Assembly: GCA_018894105.1 (NCBI GenBank)
Contig: CM032121.1
Coordinates: 5,002,507-5,066,506, forward strand
Direction: 5' to 3'
Source: Jacaranda mimosifolia
Taxonomy: Eukaryota > Streptophyta > Magnoliopsida > Lamiales > Bignoniaceae
DNA length: 64,000 bases
The notes beneath the pieces are model-generated. The model searched no databases and was not told the DNA's origin. It saw nothing but the letters and a program-made list of their open reading frames with translations. Below, piece by piece: positions 1 to 12,116 of the stretch. The translations under genes and the position numbers were made by a program. Each line of letters begins with the position of its first letter. Position 1 is the first letter of the stretch.

Positions 1-92
1 ATCTGTGAACCATTTCAACGGCAACATACCAAGCGAAATTGGGAGTTTGAGCATGCTTAGGATCTTATTGCTATGGTGAAATGAGTTAACAG
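1..92 (+). pseudogene. RLK-A: 3' tail of LRR exon 1 (cut by window edge)
   Basis: Nearly identical to the last 90 bases of exon 1 of RLK-B (to 13032), coding the end of an LRR (NHFNGNIPSEIGSL). It ends at an AG/GT donor (92/93) in the same place and phase as RLK-B. An in-frame TGA at 77-79 breaks it. The rest of the exon lies outside the window. It shows that RLK-A had the same split-ectodomain structure as RLK-B. Confidence 0.8.
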
Positions 93-302
93 GTATGGTC
101 AATTTGCAATATAACAACAATAATACTATTTGAAAATTATCTTACTTTGCTTGGTGATCAATAAGTTAAGCTCCTTATTTAATTATTAAATCCTCATGTA
201 GGAAAGTTTCATATTGTTTAATATTCTGATATATTTGATACTTTTATCATACTTAGAAAACTATTAGCACAATAAAATTGGAAATTCACATTATGTTTGC
301 AA

Positions 303-555
303 GTGAATTGCCACAAGAGCTTGGCAATCTGGCTTACCTCAATATATTTGCTGTGCAATACAATTCCTTATCTGGCGCCATCCCATCTTCCATCTTCAAT
401 GTATCAACCTTGATGATTATAAGTCTTGCATCAAATCAGTTTTCTGGTATTGTTCCTTTAGCTATATATGGGGCTTTCATGTTTCTTTGGGTGATAACAA
501 ACCCAATAGGGCTTCTCCAAGCTCTATCATCAATGCTCCTGAACTTAATTCCTGA
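303..555 (+). pseudogene. RLK-A: truncated extra copy of the large LRR exon
   Basis: Homologous to the start of the large LRR exons at 4305 and 15135 (ELPQELGNLAYL, then SGAIPSSIFNVSTL). The frame decays after about 80 codons. The acceptor has changed from GCAG to GCAA, so the piece is probably no longer spliced. A full-length copy of this exon follows at 4305, so RLK-A contained an internal duplication of the exon start. Confidence 0.75.
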
Positions 556-661
556 AAATGGACATCAATTGATCATGATATACACATATTTTTCATATTC
601 TCAAACAATTATTCTCTTTTATCATTGCATTATTACATAATATGCAATAAATTACCTGCAG

Positions 662-733
662 GTGTCATACCAAAGCAAGTTGGAAACTTCACTTATTTGA
701 AATACTTATATCTTTATACGAACAATTTCACAA
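662..733 (+). pseudogene. RLK-A: 72-nt single-LRR mini-exon
   Basis: Exactly 72 nt, preceded by GCAG and followed by GT, phase 1 at both ends, open frame. It codes one LRR beginning GVIPKQVGNFTYL. The last exon base is A instead of the G found in the intact cassette at 14317-14388, which weakens the donor. Being symmetric, it could add one LRR without shifting the frame. Confidence 0.7.
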
Positions 734-1652
734 GTATATTTAACTGCTTGAAAAATCAATCTTTAAATTCCTGGTACGCAAACAATTATTCTCTTCCAGG
801 CATCTTATTGATGATAACAAACTTGTAGGTATTATAACAAAAATAATCTTTTATTATCACTCTTACATAACAAACTTGCAGGTAATATAACATGAAAAAT
901 CACTCTTTTATTATAACACTACAGAGTGTTAGCCTGTCTAGGTGAGATAATTATAAGCTCTTGAATATATTTTATAATATGTTTATGGACTTATAAAATG
1001 TATAAAATATTTGTTAAATTTTTTAAAAATAAATTTAAAGATTTCAAAATAAGATGTTTAGAATTTTATAAACTCTTTCAGCAAAAACAAGAAACTCTTT
1101 ACTTGGTTTTGAAATCTTAATAAAGTACTTATTTTTGAAATGTTAATAAATTCCTTTAATGTTTAGAAAATGTGAAATATATAGCAATTGGGAAATAAAA
1201 ATTCCAGAATTTTAGATCTCTAGCTAGCTTGGAAAATATAGGACGCCAAGCTCCATTGTGCATGCTCTGTAACTAGAAATTAGTCAATTTGCTCCAATGT
1301 TTAATATTAAATTAATTTGAGTATAAAATTGCAATCGATATAATATAATATTTTTCAAGTTCCATGCAACTTTAATCATTGGCTATATAAATATGATAAT
1401 AAGTACTAATTAATTAATGAATATTGACTCAAAATTAATGTATATGAAATGTATTGTTTGAAAAAATTACGGTACTTTATTATTGGAGTTCTCTCATTAA
1501 CATACATTGCTTTAATTAGACTTAACATTGATTTATTAATTCAATTAGAAAATTGTGATTAATGTCATAATAATATTTTTCATGTTTCATTCCACTTCAA
1601 TAACTATTTTGGAAAAATAATTTATAAGGAATTAATGTTAAAAAACTTACAA

Positions 1653-1727
1653 GTGGCATACTAATTAAGGAAGTTGGAAACCTCATTTACTTGGAAGATC
1701 TAGATTTAAGTAAAAACAACTTGACCA
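1653..1727 (+). pseudogene. RLK-A: decayed LRR mini-exon
   Basis: Relic of the one-LRR cassette (KEVGNLIYLEDLDLSKNNL readable). It is about 75 nt, so it carries a small insertion. The acceptor is CAA rather than CAG, and the donor GT is lost (CAAC follows). Confidence 0.6.
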
Positions 1728-1815
1728 ACACATACATTAATTTAACACCTTGAAAAATCACTTTTTGATATTCATGTTCTCAAAGAATTATTCTCTTATG
1801 ATAACAAACTTACAT

Positions 1816-1887
1816 GTGGTATACCAAAATAAATTGGAAATCTCACTTCCTTGGAATATCTATATCTTGAAGATAATAAATTGATAG
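1816..1887 (+). pseudogene. RLK-A: decayed LRR mini-exon
   Basis: 72 nt with the GT donor kept (1888-1889). The acceptor is CAT instead of CAG, and an in-frame TAA follows the GIPK motif. Readable LRR remnant: IGNLTSLEYLYLEDNKL. Confidence 0.65.
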
Positions 1888-2912
1888 GTATATATTCTTA
1901 ACAACTTGTGCATCATTTGTTTGTAGCATGACAAGATCGTTATATGTTCTTTGATTTTTGTGCTCTCAAACAATTTTTCTCTTCAAATTTTGGCATCACA
2001 AGAGCTAGATGATATGATATAAGTATCTCTAGCTTGAGAAATATAAGATCAGCACGTAATTTGATAAAATATATCAACTTATAAGATTTTTTTAAATAAA
2101 TTTAATCGAACATCCTCTAATATTTTATAAATTTTAAAAATATTTTATAAGATATAAGAGTTTATAAGATCTTATAAATAAGTTTAATAAAACACTCCAT
2201 AGTTCTAAATTAATTTTCCAATTACAGATGTATTTAAAATGGTCACCACTTAATTTACTTGCCAAAGAAATACAAGGAAACCTACAAAACGTATTTTATA
2301 TTATAGTTAATTAATTACTTCATTATAAAATATTTACCCGTGACCTAATTAATCATTAAACTTATATTATATATGTTCCAAATCTGTTTTATATTATTTT
2401 ATTCACTATCTAATAAGCAACATATGCCCAAAGAAAAAAGAAAAAAAAAAAGAAAAGTAAAAAGAAAAAAAATACATTTACACCTTCGATCATCATCATT
2501 ATTGATTGATGCTAAAAATCATAGTGCCGGAAAGTAATTCTATACCCTGGATGGTGACAACTTGGCGTGTATTTGAAAATATGTACAACTTGAGGGTGTT
2601 AATTATAATCTAAGGATAAGCGAAATCTTTCTTCTTATCATCTAAATTCTTATTTGCTTGACTTAATTTTTAGTGAAGATTTTACTTTCAATTTAAAGTA
2701 ATTTCTTCAAAGTCACTTTATTTAGAAAGAAATCTATCTAAATGTAAAATACATATTAATTAAAAGATAAATATATTCCAAAATTTGTAATATCTAGCTA
2801 GCTTAAAAAAATATGAGATGCTTCTTTAGCTCCATTGTAATCTCTAGTTAGCAATTCATCAATTAGTAATAATTATACTTAATATGAATTTATTAACTCA
2901 AGAAGAAATTTT

Positions 2913-3365
2913 CACTACAAAAAAATATAATATTAGCGATAAAATAATAAGTGATAAAGTAAAGGGTTGTCACTAATAATATGCATTGAGTGATGAAAAC
3001 TTTTATTTTTTCATTAATGATAACTTTTAAGTAACAAGAATATTTATCTTGTCACAAAATGACTCAATAGTGATAAAAATTAATGTTTTAAGTTGTCAAC
3101 ATAAACAATTAGTGACACCCGTATGGTGACAACTTGTGACAATAAAAATTGTCACTATTATTTGTGACAAGATTTTTATTATTACCATAGGTGTGTCACA
3201 AATTATCTATGGTAACAACTTTAACACTATTCTTGTCACTATTTGGTTTGTAAAAATCACTGAAGTGACAAAACCAATTTTTTTGTCACATAATATACAT
3301 AATTAGCGACAACTTTTACATTGTCACTTACTATTTTGTCACCAATTTATCTTTTTCTTGTAGTG
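2913..3365. mobile_element. CACTA-type MITE, 453 bp, TSD TTT
   Basis: It begins CACTACAAAAAAA and ends TTTTTCTTGTAGTG, the terminal inverted repeats typical of plant CMC/En-Spm (CACTA) elements. It is flanked by a 3-bp target duplication TTT (2910-2912 and 3366-3368). The interior is AT-rich with many short GTGACAA/TTGTCAC sub-repeats and no coding capacity, so it is non-autonomous. It sits in the long intron of RLK-A. Confidence 0.85.
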
Positions 3366-3463
3366 TTTGATTGATCTCATGATAATAATATTTTTAGTGT
3401 TTCATTCAAGTTTAATAATTGCTATGGAAAAATAATTTGTATGGAAGCTTCACAAACTTACAA

Positions 3464-3535
3464 GTTGCATGTCAAAGGAAGTTGGAAACCGCATTTACTT
3501 GAAACATCTATACCTTTATATAAATAGCTTGATAG
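3464..3535 (+). pseudogene. RLK-A: decayed LRR mini-exon
   Basis: 72 nt, open, phase 1, with the GT donor intact (3536-3537). The acceptor is CAA instead of CAG. The LRR consensus is partly eroded (KEVGNRIYLKHLYLYINSL). Confidence 0.6.
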
Positions 3536-3629
3536 GTACGTACATTATTGAACACCTTAAAAAAATCACTTTTTGATTTCTATGTTGTCTAACGATTATT
3601 CTCTTATGATAACAAATTACCTTACACAG

Positions 3630-3696
3630 GTACCAAAACAAATTGGAAACCTCACTTCCTTGAAATATCTACACCTTGAGCAAAATAACTTGACAG
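3630..3696 (+). pseudogene. RLK-A: LRR mini-exon with 5-bp deletion
   Basis: CAG acceptor and GT donor are both present, but the cassette is 67 nt. A 5-nt loss near its start would shift the reading frame if it were spliced in. The LRR remnant QIGNLTSLKYLHLEQNNL is clear. Confidence 0.65.
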
Positions 3697-4304
3697 GTAT
3701 ATATTCTTAACAATGTGTGCATCATTTGTTTATAAGATGACAAGGTCGTTATATATTCTTTGGTTTTGTGCTCTCAAACAATTTTTCTCTCCAAAATTTG
3801 GCATTACAAGAGCTTGAAGATATGATATAAATACCTCTAGCTTGAAAAATATAAGATGCATGCTTAATTGATTAGCTCTTGTATACCTCATCTTTAATCA
3901 AAAATTGATTAATTAGTACTGGTATTTAATATTAATTTAATATTCATGTAGAAAATTGCGATGGAGATCTTATAATAATACTTTTCAGGTTTCGTTCAAG
4001 TTGAATCATTTAATGTTGTTTATGCAAGATAATGATAACTATTAAGTAGTTAATTCTTTATTAATGAAATAATTGATAATCTCAATAAATTAATATATTT
4101 GAAAAGATAGACATTGTTTAAAAATTAGATTACATTCCTCAATTATTGGTGTTCTCTCATTAATATATATATATTGTTTTAATTAGATTTAATAATATTT
4201 CCAAATCGATACTTTTATATATATAAATATATATCATAAATTAGAAAATATTTTGCAGAAGAAAATCATAAAATTAATTCACACTATATGTATGTTTGTT
4301 GTAG

Positions 4305-6771
4305 GTGAATTACCACATGAGCTTGGCAATCTGGCTTACCTCGAAAATTTCACTGTGGAATCCAATTCCTTATCTAGCTCCATCCCATCTTCCATTTTCA
4401 ACATATCAACCTAGAAGATACTTTCACTTTTGGACAATGACTTTTCAGGTAGTCTTCCTTCAACTATGGGGATTAATTCACTTTTCAATTTGGAAAAGAT
4501 TTATTTGGGTAGTAATAGATTCCATGGTCCAATTCCAAGCTCTATGACCAATGCTTCTAAGCTTACTTCTCTGGACTTGAGTAGCAACTCATTTAGTGAC
4601 TCTGTACGCAACTTTGGTAATTTAAGACTCTTACAATCCCTTCGTTTTTGGGGAAATAATTTGGCAGGAGATTTCACATTTCTAATCTCTTCATTATCTA
4701 ATTGCCAATATTTGCAATCATTGGACATATTGAAAAATCCATTTAATGGAATTCTCTCAGCTTCAACAAGTGGGAATTATCCCCCCCTCTTTAGGGGTTT
4801 GTGGTACAAGGATGCATCATAAAGGGTGGGATTCCATATGAGATTGGAAACTTGAGTAGTTTGCTAAGCTTACAACTTGATGGAAATGAGTTGATAGGGT
4901 GGGTTTATTCCAATAGCACTTGGGAAATTAAAAAATCTTCAAGTATTAAATCTTAGAGACAATTAGCTAGAAGGGTCTATCCCTCCAATTCTTCGTCAAA
5001 TGACTGATCTGGGGGACTTGTACCTGAGTGATAATTTGCTCATTGGTCTGATACCTCAATGCTTTAGTGAACTTAAATCCCTAAGAATTGTCTACTTAGA
5101 CTCAAACAAGCCGAATTCAACCATACCTTCCAGCTTTTGGAATCTCAGAGACCTTGTGGCTCTAAACTTATCCTTAAACAATTTGAGCAGTCAACTTTCA
5201 TCAGAGATTGCAAGTTGGAAGGCAATCAACCAAGTAGACCTATCATTCAATCAGATTTCAGATGATACTCCAAGCTCAATTGATGGTTGTCAATTACTAG
5301 AAATCCTTTCCTTGGCACATAATAAGTTTGAAGGACCTATTCCTCATTCCTTGGGAAATGCCAGAGACTTGATGGAATTAGATTTATCTAATAATAATTT
5401 TTCTGGAGTGATCCCAAAATCTTTAGAGAATCTCCGCTATCTTCAATATTTTAATGTGTCTTACAACAAGTTGAAAGGAGAGATTCCTACAGGGGGACCT
5501 TTTGTTAACTTCACTGCTTAATTATTTGCTCACAACTTTGCTCTTTGTGGTGCAACAAGATTTCAAGTTTATCCTTATGCTGAAAATCTTAGAAGATCAA
5601 GAATATCAAATAATGTGAAGTATATTGTGCCCTCAGTCATTTCAACTTTTATTCTGGTGATTGTTGTAATTATGTTCATAAGGAGGCAAAAATGGAGCAA
5701 AGTACCACCCTCAGCCCTAGTTGATACTTCACTAGGTATTGCTTGGAGAAGAATTTCACACAGAGAACTTGTACGCGGAACAAGTGACTTTAGTGAAACC
5801 AACCTACTTGGAAGAGAAAGCTTTGATTCGGTATTTAAAGGGACACTTTATGACTGATTAAATGTTGCAATGCAAGTCTTCAACTTGTAGTTGGAAGGAG
5901 CTATCAAAAGCTTTGATACTGAAAGTGAAATACTGAGCACCATTCAACACAAGAACTTAGTCCAAATAATTGGTTGTTGTAGTAATACTAAATTCAAAGC
6001 CCTGATTCTTGCATACATGCCGAATGGGAGCCTATAGAAATGGTTACATTCTGATAGTTATTGTCTGGATATGATGGAAAGACTAAAAATAGCAATAGAT
6101 GTTGCATTGGCCTTGGAATATCTTTGTTATGGTCATACAGTCCATGTTGTTCACTGTCATATAAAGCCAAGCAATGTGTTGCTGGATGAAGATAAGACTA
6201 CTCATGTTGGTGATTTTGGTATTTCCAAGCTCTTTGATAAAGAGAAGGTTATGATTCTAACCAAAACCTTAGGAACTATTGGTTATACAACTCCAGGTGA
6301 TGTGTAATAGTTTCTCTCAATATGTTTCTTTTCTATATTTTCTTTATTTTATCTAGTTCTCAAAAATTGAATCTCTGATGATGGATATTTATTACACATG
6401 AATTAGAGTATGGATCATAAGGTAAAGTATCGATAAATGGGGATGTATACAGTTATGGTATAATATTGCTGGAGATGCTTACAAGGAAGAAACCAATAGA
6501 TGATATGTTTAGTGAAAAAATGAGCTTAAAAGACTGGGTGAGTGAAGTATTACAAGAAAATGTAATAACTCAAGTTGTGTCCCTTGGTTTGCTGACAAGA
6601 GAAGATCAACATTTCAATGCAAAATAGCAATGCATCTCATCTATTTTTAGTTGGCAATGGAATGCTTAGTCGTTTCACTTGAGGAAAGAATTAACATGAT
6701 AGAAGTAGTGGCTACTCTCCAGAGGATCAAAGCCAGAATTTTAGCAGAGACCAGAAGGTAATAGTTATTGA
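4305..6771 (+). pseudogene. LRR receptor kinase pseudogene RLK-A (large exon and last exon)
   Basis: Homologous to RLK-B exons 15135-17120 and 17232-17584. The large exon starts after GTAG (4304) and ends at a GT donor (6297). The last exon starts at 6407. LRRs, a membrane segment near 5620-5690 and a kinase domain from about 5800 are all recognisable. Stops interrupt one largely continuous frame: near 4412, 4820 and 4970, at 5519, 5856 and 5888, near 6037 and 6417, and near 6627. There is also a 4-base insertion near 4893. The catalytic-loop Asp is His (HCHIKPSN), so even a full-length product would be a dead kinase. It is a decayed paralogue of RLK-B. Confidence 0.9.
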
Positions 6772-7787
6772 TAACATCAATAGTATTCTTCATGGCTTTT
6801 GTAAAAAAGAATAAGCCTGGTTGAATAGGTTTTAGGTGTTATGTCTTTCGTCTATGAATCTGGTATATAGTTGAAGGGGGCAGAAAAATATGCACTGTTG
6901 TTGAGCTTCTATTCTTGTTCGAAATATTCCAGTTTCCTTCCATTTTTGACACAAAAAATGTCCCTACATCAGATTTAAGGTATTTGACATATAATACAGA
7001 GTTATATGCATTTGGATATGATAAGTGAATCTTTTACTATTATCACAGGTCGCAATATGCTGATGAATATTATAAATACAATGTGATGAATCTAATTATA
7101 ATATTAAAAGATGGGTGTTCTTGATTTCTAATTTTCATGTTTTCAAAGAAAGCCCAAATAAAAAATACCACTCATAATTTAGCCTTTTTGGGTTGAGCAA
7201 TTTGACTGTGTTTAGACCCAGATGGATCTCGAATTGCAAGTCATCACTTGGTCTACAATTGATCATATAAAATATTTGTGGATAGTACTATAATTCTCCA
7301 TGCCTTCATCAGTAAAATTATGTACTACAATAATATTTTAGAGTTTCAAGAATTTAAAAATAGTGAGTTCAAAATTAAAACTTGCCCATGAAGTTGAGCG
7401 AGCAAAAAACTATTCGATTAGCAAGTATTCAAGCGAGCTTTTAGGTGGAAAATTCTGAAATATAAAACCGGGATTTCAGGTTCTCTACCAAGTCAAAACA
7501 TTTACAACTAACTCTAAAGTACAGAAAGCATGACCAAGATTTCCTCGCGCTACTAGACAAGTCCGCTTGCCTATCAACTTTGTAGCTGCCTGACATACCT
7601 TCAGAAATAGTAAAGAAAAACAATGCTAATGTAAGATAAGAATGCAGAATCCACAGGTTAGGGATCAACCATGAATATTCCAAGAAAAAGTTCGTGCGAT
7701 TTGATAACCCGTCCGTGCAGCCGGGCAAAAGCACGTCAGATTCATGCAGAAGCAGGAGGAATTAATAATAGTGCAGATTACAAATAA
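6772..7787. other. RLK-A 3' flank, no gene
   Basis: Homologous to the flanks downstream of RLK-B (17590-18470) and RLK-C (30440-30950). This marks the edge of the tandemly duplicated unit. ORFs seen here are short and not conserved between copies. Confidence 0.6.
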
Positions 7788-7980
7788 TCAGAAGGAATGA
7801 GACATTTTCTTGAGTTACTGTACAGACATCATTCTACCACAGAGATTCTCTAGGAGAATGATGAGGTGGGTTGTTTGAAACATTGGTCTGTACAAAAGCT
7901 CTGATGCTGGCAGAACATGCTCGACTTGCCAAGGGCTCACTTTGTTCATGTTCAACAATTTTTGGGTTCATCGAAGTTAC
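7788..7980 (-). pseudogene. ARF17-like auxin response factor fragment, copy A
   Basis: Minus strand. The segment beside the acceptor at 7981-7986 (CTGCAG) codes a decayed form of the motif at the end of the ARF domain, seen best in the copy at 49400 (TWDEPEILLNMNRVSPWQVE). It is joined directly, near 7888, to the C-terminal tail seen in copy B (NDVCTGNSRKMSHSF before a TGA). The middle of the exon is deleted. ARFs bind auxin response elements in the nucleus; ARF17-type proteins lack the C-terminal PB1 domain, which fits this short tail. It lies convergent with RLK-A. Confidence 0.7.
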
Positions 7981-8216
7981 CTGCAGCACAAAATGATGAG
8001 AAATTCAGAGGGAGAAAAGTTATTTATCTCAAATTATTTCACCAATTACGCCAATGACATCGCTCAAACATCTGGCAAAATGAAGCATGCAGAATGAGGA
8101 ATTGAAAGTAAAGCAAAATGAACTATAAATGTAGCATCCGATTAATCAAATCCTTTTATAAGGGAGAATATGACAAGAATTGGCAAGGCAATGCGGTTAT
8201 AGTTCTGCAATTATGC

Positions 8217-8946
8217 ATGGCAACGGGGCGGGTTAGGCTCCCCCCATGTCCCGCCCCGCGAGACTGTACTCCGCCCCGCTACAAAAAGGCCCCGGCCCAT
8301 CCCGCCAACCCGGAAAGAATTAGAAAAATTAGAATAAACCAATAAAAGCATCAAATAAGAACCACTTGATAGCAATTAAAATTCAAATTTTAGGTGTAAA
8401 AATGAAAAGTCTATGCAAACAAGATAAGTTTCTAGGAGTAAAATAAGAGATAAGAATAGAATTAAAGTAATAATCAACACAACATTCAAATTTTTATACA
8501 TTGAAACAAAAAGACTCAAAATTTTTAAGTCCAATAAATTTTCACCATACCCGGCCTGATACCAGTGGGAAATGAACAACTGGTGGCAATGAAAAAAAAA
8601 AAAAAAACTAATGGGAAGTGGAAGTGTGGAACTGTAAACTACTTGGTTTGGACATTATTTTTAATTAGAAAATATAAAATAATTTATATATAATATATTT
8701 ATAGTTATATATATAATATTATTTATTATTATATATATTATTTATATATATAATATAAAAAAATAATTTTTATATTATTTGGGCTGGTGGGGTGGGGTCA
8801 ATAAACCCCATACCCCGCCCCAAATAATTCGGGTTAGAAAAATCGCACCCCATATCCAATCCCATATCCTGTTAAGTCGCCCCAAACCCGTCCCATTAGA
8901 AAGGAATTGAGCTCGGGTTTGGGTTTGCCACGCCCCATTGCCATCC
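8217..8946. mobile_element. Probable hAT-like non-autonomous element with GC-rich ends
   Basis: Begins ATGGCAACGGGGCGGG and ends CACGCCCCATTGCCATCC, an imperfect inverted repeat of the kind seen in plant hAT-derived elements. Both ends are rich in CCCGCCCC while the 450-bp centre is AT-rich. It lies in the intron of the ARF-A fragment. I could not find a convincing 8-bp target duplication, so the exact ends and superfamily are uncertain. Short ORFs across the GC-rich ends are not genes. Confidence 0.5.
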
Positions 8947-8958
8947 TTATTTGCAACG

Positions 8959-11790
8959 GCAGTAACTCCACAAGAATTGACACTAACCTTTCTGTCTCTC
9001 TCCACATTTGAGTGCCATTATTTTGAATCGCTCGTAGTAATGCATGTAGTATAAATATCATTGCCTCATAAATTAGTTAGCATTTTTCTATTCGCAATAT
9101 GAGAAAAAATATCTTAAGTGATTTAACAAATAAAGTTGTCTTGATGATGTGGATTAAACAATGATGTTTTTCACTTTGCAACAATGATTTTTATAAATTT
9201 TATAATACGAAGATTACCTTACATAAATTGTCATTATTGACAATTAATAACAAATGTATATGACATCACACAAACACACACGCACATATATATATATATA
9301 TAATGATTGAGTCATTATGATGATTTTTATCGTATATTGTTACACTATATTAAACTACAAAAATCATTTTTATTGAAAAATAAAAATTCTTATGACTAAA
9401 TATATATTGGTAAGTTTCAATATTATCAATTCCAAAGATTCATAGACAGTCGCTAATCATTAATTCTATTCCACACCATATGGATGGACTTTCTTTTCTA
9501 GTTCACTAATTCTTTTTTTAATTATATTTAGAATACTCAAAATGTCAATTAATTAGTCATTTTCTTGGATGAGAGAAAAATTTCAGACGCAAGTATATAT
9601 GTGTATTGTGGTTCTCAAACAATTTTATAATTGCAGGGTTGGTTTCTTGACCTACAGAACATGTAATAGTCACATATACTTCCCATGCGTTGGAGTTATA
9701 CCCGTTCAGAGAATTTTTCTTTCTTTTTTTTTTTTTCCGGGTTTTTCTGCACTCTCCCACTATTGTTATTCAACAGCATTATATTTTAACCAAATAATAA
9801 TAATAATAATAATAATAATTAATGATGATGATGATGATGACGGTATAATAATAATAATAATGATGATGATAGTACTAGTAGTAGTTCCACCACTAATAAT
9901 AATAATAATAATCATCATCATCATCATCTTAGAGTTGTCATAGAACCACAATAGTACATGGCTTATATATGAGTAGAAATTGAATAATATTTAAATTATT
10001 TATTTTGGTCGAATATTCTTCAAACAAATTTCCCCTCCCAACGGCAATATACTTTTCTCATTATTTGTAGTCTGGAGTGTTGTCACATAATTTGGTCGAT
10101 GTCAAGGAATTAAAGCAGACAAAAGGCATTGACTTTGAGGTCTTAGTCTTGTGGTCCGGCTACTCAAGAAACTAAATAATGCATACTAGTTATAACATAA
10201 TTAATTTCTTGTCGACAAAAAAAAAAAATTACAAGATAAGCAAAGTTACACAATTTAAAATTTATTGAAATTAAATTGTGAGTACACTCTCTAATTAATT
10301 TAATCCTCAAATTCTCCTCTTCAAAAACAACAATTTTGAACTTTATTATTTTGAAGGCGGAATTTAGCACTTTTATCTTCTCCAAAGCTAACTTTGTTTA
10401 TAATATTAATTCGAGAACTTCGCATCATAATCTCATAGCAAACATTGCAATCTGGTGAGTTCTGCAATGAATGCTATGTTGCATATATGCCTTGAACACT
10501 GATGATTTTCTTAAATTTGATTGAGAGAATAATGTCAATTTAATGACTTTATACCGTAATCTCAATTCAAATGTCATAGTGTAATGAACTTTGCGACCGA
10601 CGCCTTCTTGTATGCCTTCAATATCGTGGATTTTCTTGAATTTGGTTTATAGAATTTTGCAACTTCCACAATTTGATTGGCCATCCTTGATTTGATTATT
10701 ATCTATTTCCTTAATCACAAGATGCGATTTAGATTATCAAAGCATCACTATTTGTTTACTTAACAGCAAGATATGGTTTGAAATATCTCACATGTCTTCA
10801 TTTTAGATATGATAATATTTGATTTATCAATCAAGTGATTATTTTATATAATCTTAGAATTTAATTTATGAACTTTCAAAATATAAATAAAAATTGATGA
10901 ATTACGCTGCAATCTTTTTTATATTTACAAATGCCCCTCAAAACTACATCTATCGTGATTATGGAGAGTGAATGAGTGTCAAAATAATTCATTCAAAGAA
11001 TCAATTAGTCATAATTTACTTGAACTTATTTGTTTATTATAGATAGTATCAACTAGGATTGTGCCCCGGCCAGATAGCAGCAGCGCACGCATCAAATTAG
11101 TGCAAAAGCAGGAGCAATTAATAATTATGGTGCAGAATAGGAATGTTAATCAGAAGAAATGAGACAATTTCTTGAATCACCTGTACAGACACAAACATTT
11201 TTATATAGCTGCGGTTTCTTCAAAAAAAAAAAAAAAAAAGAAAATGTTACCAATATTATTCATTAGTTTTATTCCGCAACCTGTGGATGGGCTTTCTTTC
11301 ATTTCTAGCTCACTAAATTTTTTTAATTGTATTTAGAATACCTGAACTCAATAAATTAGTCATTTTCTTGGATGAGAGAAACATTTTGGACGCAATAATG
11401 TATGTGTATTGTGGTTCATAAATGATTTTATGACTATGAAATTGGTTCTTATAACAATTTACGACTATGTATGATTATGCAGCAGCAACAACAATAATAA
11501 TAGTAATAATAATTCTGGTTTTCTAAGAATTTTGTCACAGGAGCACAGTACTACATTGCTTATATATGAATAGAAATAGAATAATATTTAAATTATTTGT
11601 TTTGGTGGACTTGCCTTGAAACAAATTTCCCACACACAAAAGCATTGTAATTTATCTCATTATGTGTTAGTTTGGAGTAGTGTGGCCCTCCAATAATATA
11701 ATTTTGGCTGATAGCAAGGAACTAATTAAACCAGACAAAAGACATTGACTGACTTTGAGGTCTTAGTCTTCTTGTCTGCTCACAAAGAAA
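8959..11790. repeat. Segmental-duplication block A (matches 36.6-42.7 kb)
   Basis: The blocks 9028-9540, 9540-10990 and 11040-11790 match, in the same order, 36630-37217, 40628-42000 and 42110-42668. Shared landmarks are the CGTAGTAATGCATG stretch, the TTCTTGGATGAGAGAAA stretch, two copies of an RLK-type upstream region and two relics of ARF 3' flank. The copies differ by many substitutions and indels, so the duplication is old. Block B contains a 3.4-kb insertion (37218-40627) absent here. No gene is visible in this block. Confidence 0.7.
9793..9929. repeat. Compound trinucleotide microsatellite
   Basis: Runs of TAA, TGA and their complements (ATA, ATG, then AAT, ATC) with a short interruption. 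The two halves are partly complementary and could fold back. The ORFs that cross it on both strands (poly-Ile, poly-Ser) are artefacts of the repeat. Confidence 0.9.
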
Positions 11791-12116
11791 CTTCCAACCA
11801 TGGGGTCCTTTTCTCTTAGAGCCTAGAGGTTGCAGTTATCTATATATCAATATAGACCGTAACATAATTATCCAATAATTTTGATATGCCTATCTTATAA
11901 CCGCACAAATTTACTATTTTCAAGTTGAATAATTTTCTATATTGTACATGTTGTCCGGGTTGGTCTTTTTGGCTTGCAACCACACAATAGGCAAAGACTT
12001 TCAATATGTTGAAGATAAGTATTTTCACTTGAGATTTCTTTATATATATCCACTAGTGCATGCATTAATGCTCCTCACTTAGTAGCTACACATATTTGAT
12101 AAAAAATACCTACCGA
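11526..12116 (+). promoter_or_regulatory. RLK-B upstream region with TATA box and W-box core
   Basis: A TATA-like run lies at about 12040-12049, roughly 70 bases before the ATG at 12117. A W-box core TTGACT (WRKY target, common upstream of immune receptor genes) lies at 11745-11750. Related copies of this upstream region occur at about 9944-10180, 41010-41260 and 42440-42668 without an attached gene, and three of the four copies keep the ATTGACTTTGAGG-type core. Promoter activity is inferred from position only. Confidence 0.55.

Larger units (their letters stand above)
734..4304. other. RLK-A intronic DNA between LRR cassettes
   Basis: Apart from the mini-exon relics and the CACTA MITE described separately, this stretch is AT-rich, non-coding and full of short ORF noise. 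Several blocks (around 1200-1600, 2600-2900 and 3840-4300) are recognisable copies of the RLK-B intron 13033-15134, so it is the homologous intron expanded by duplication of cassette-bearing segments. I see no other gene here. Confidence 0.6.

Noticed and set aside
8834..9061. Minus-strand ORF next to the ARF-A fragment, considered as another ARF exon
   Set aside because: Runs from intronic DNA into the hAT-like element; no ARF motif and not open in block B.
9569..9951. ORFs on both strands of about 60-124 codons
   Set aside because: They are translations of trinucleotide repeats (poly-Ile, poly-Asp, poly-Ser).
12096..12116. Upstream extension of the RLK-B reading frame
   Set aside because: It would need a non-ATG start; ATG 12117 gives a normal signal peptide and matches the RLK-C start at 23276.
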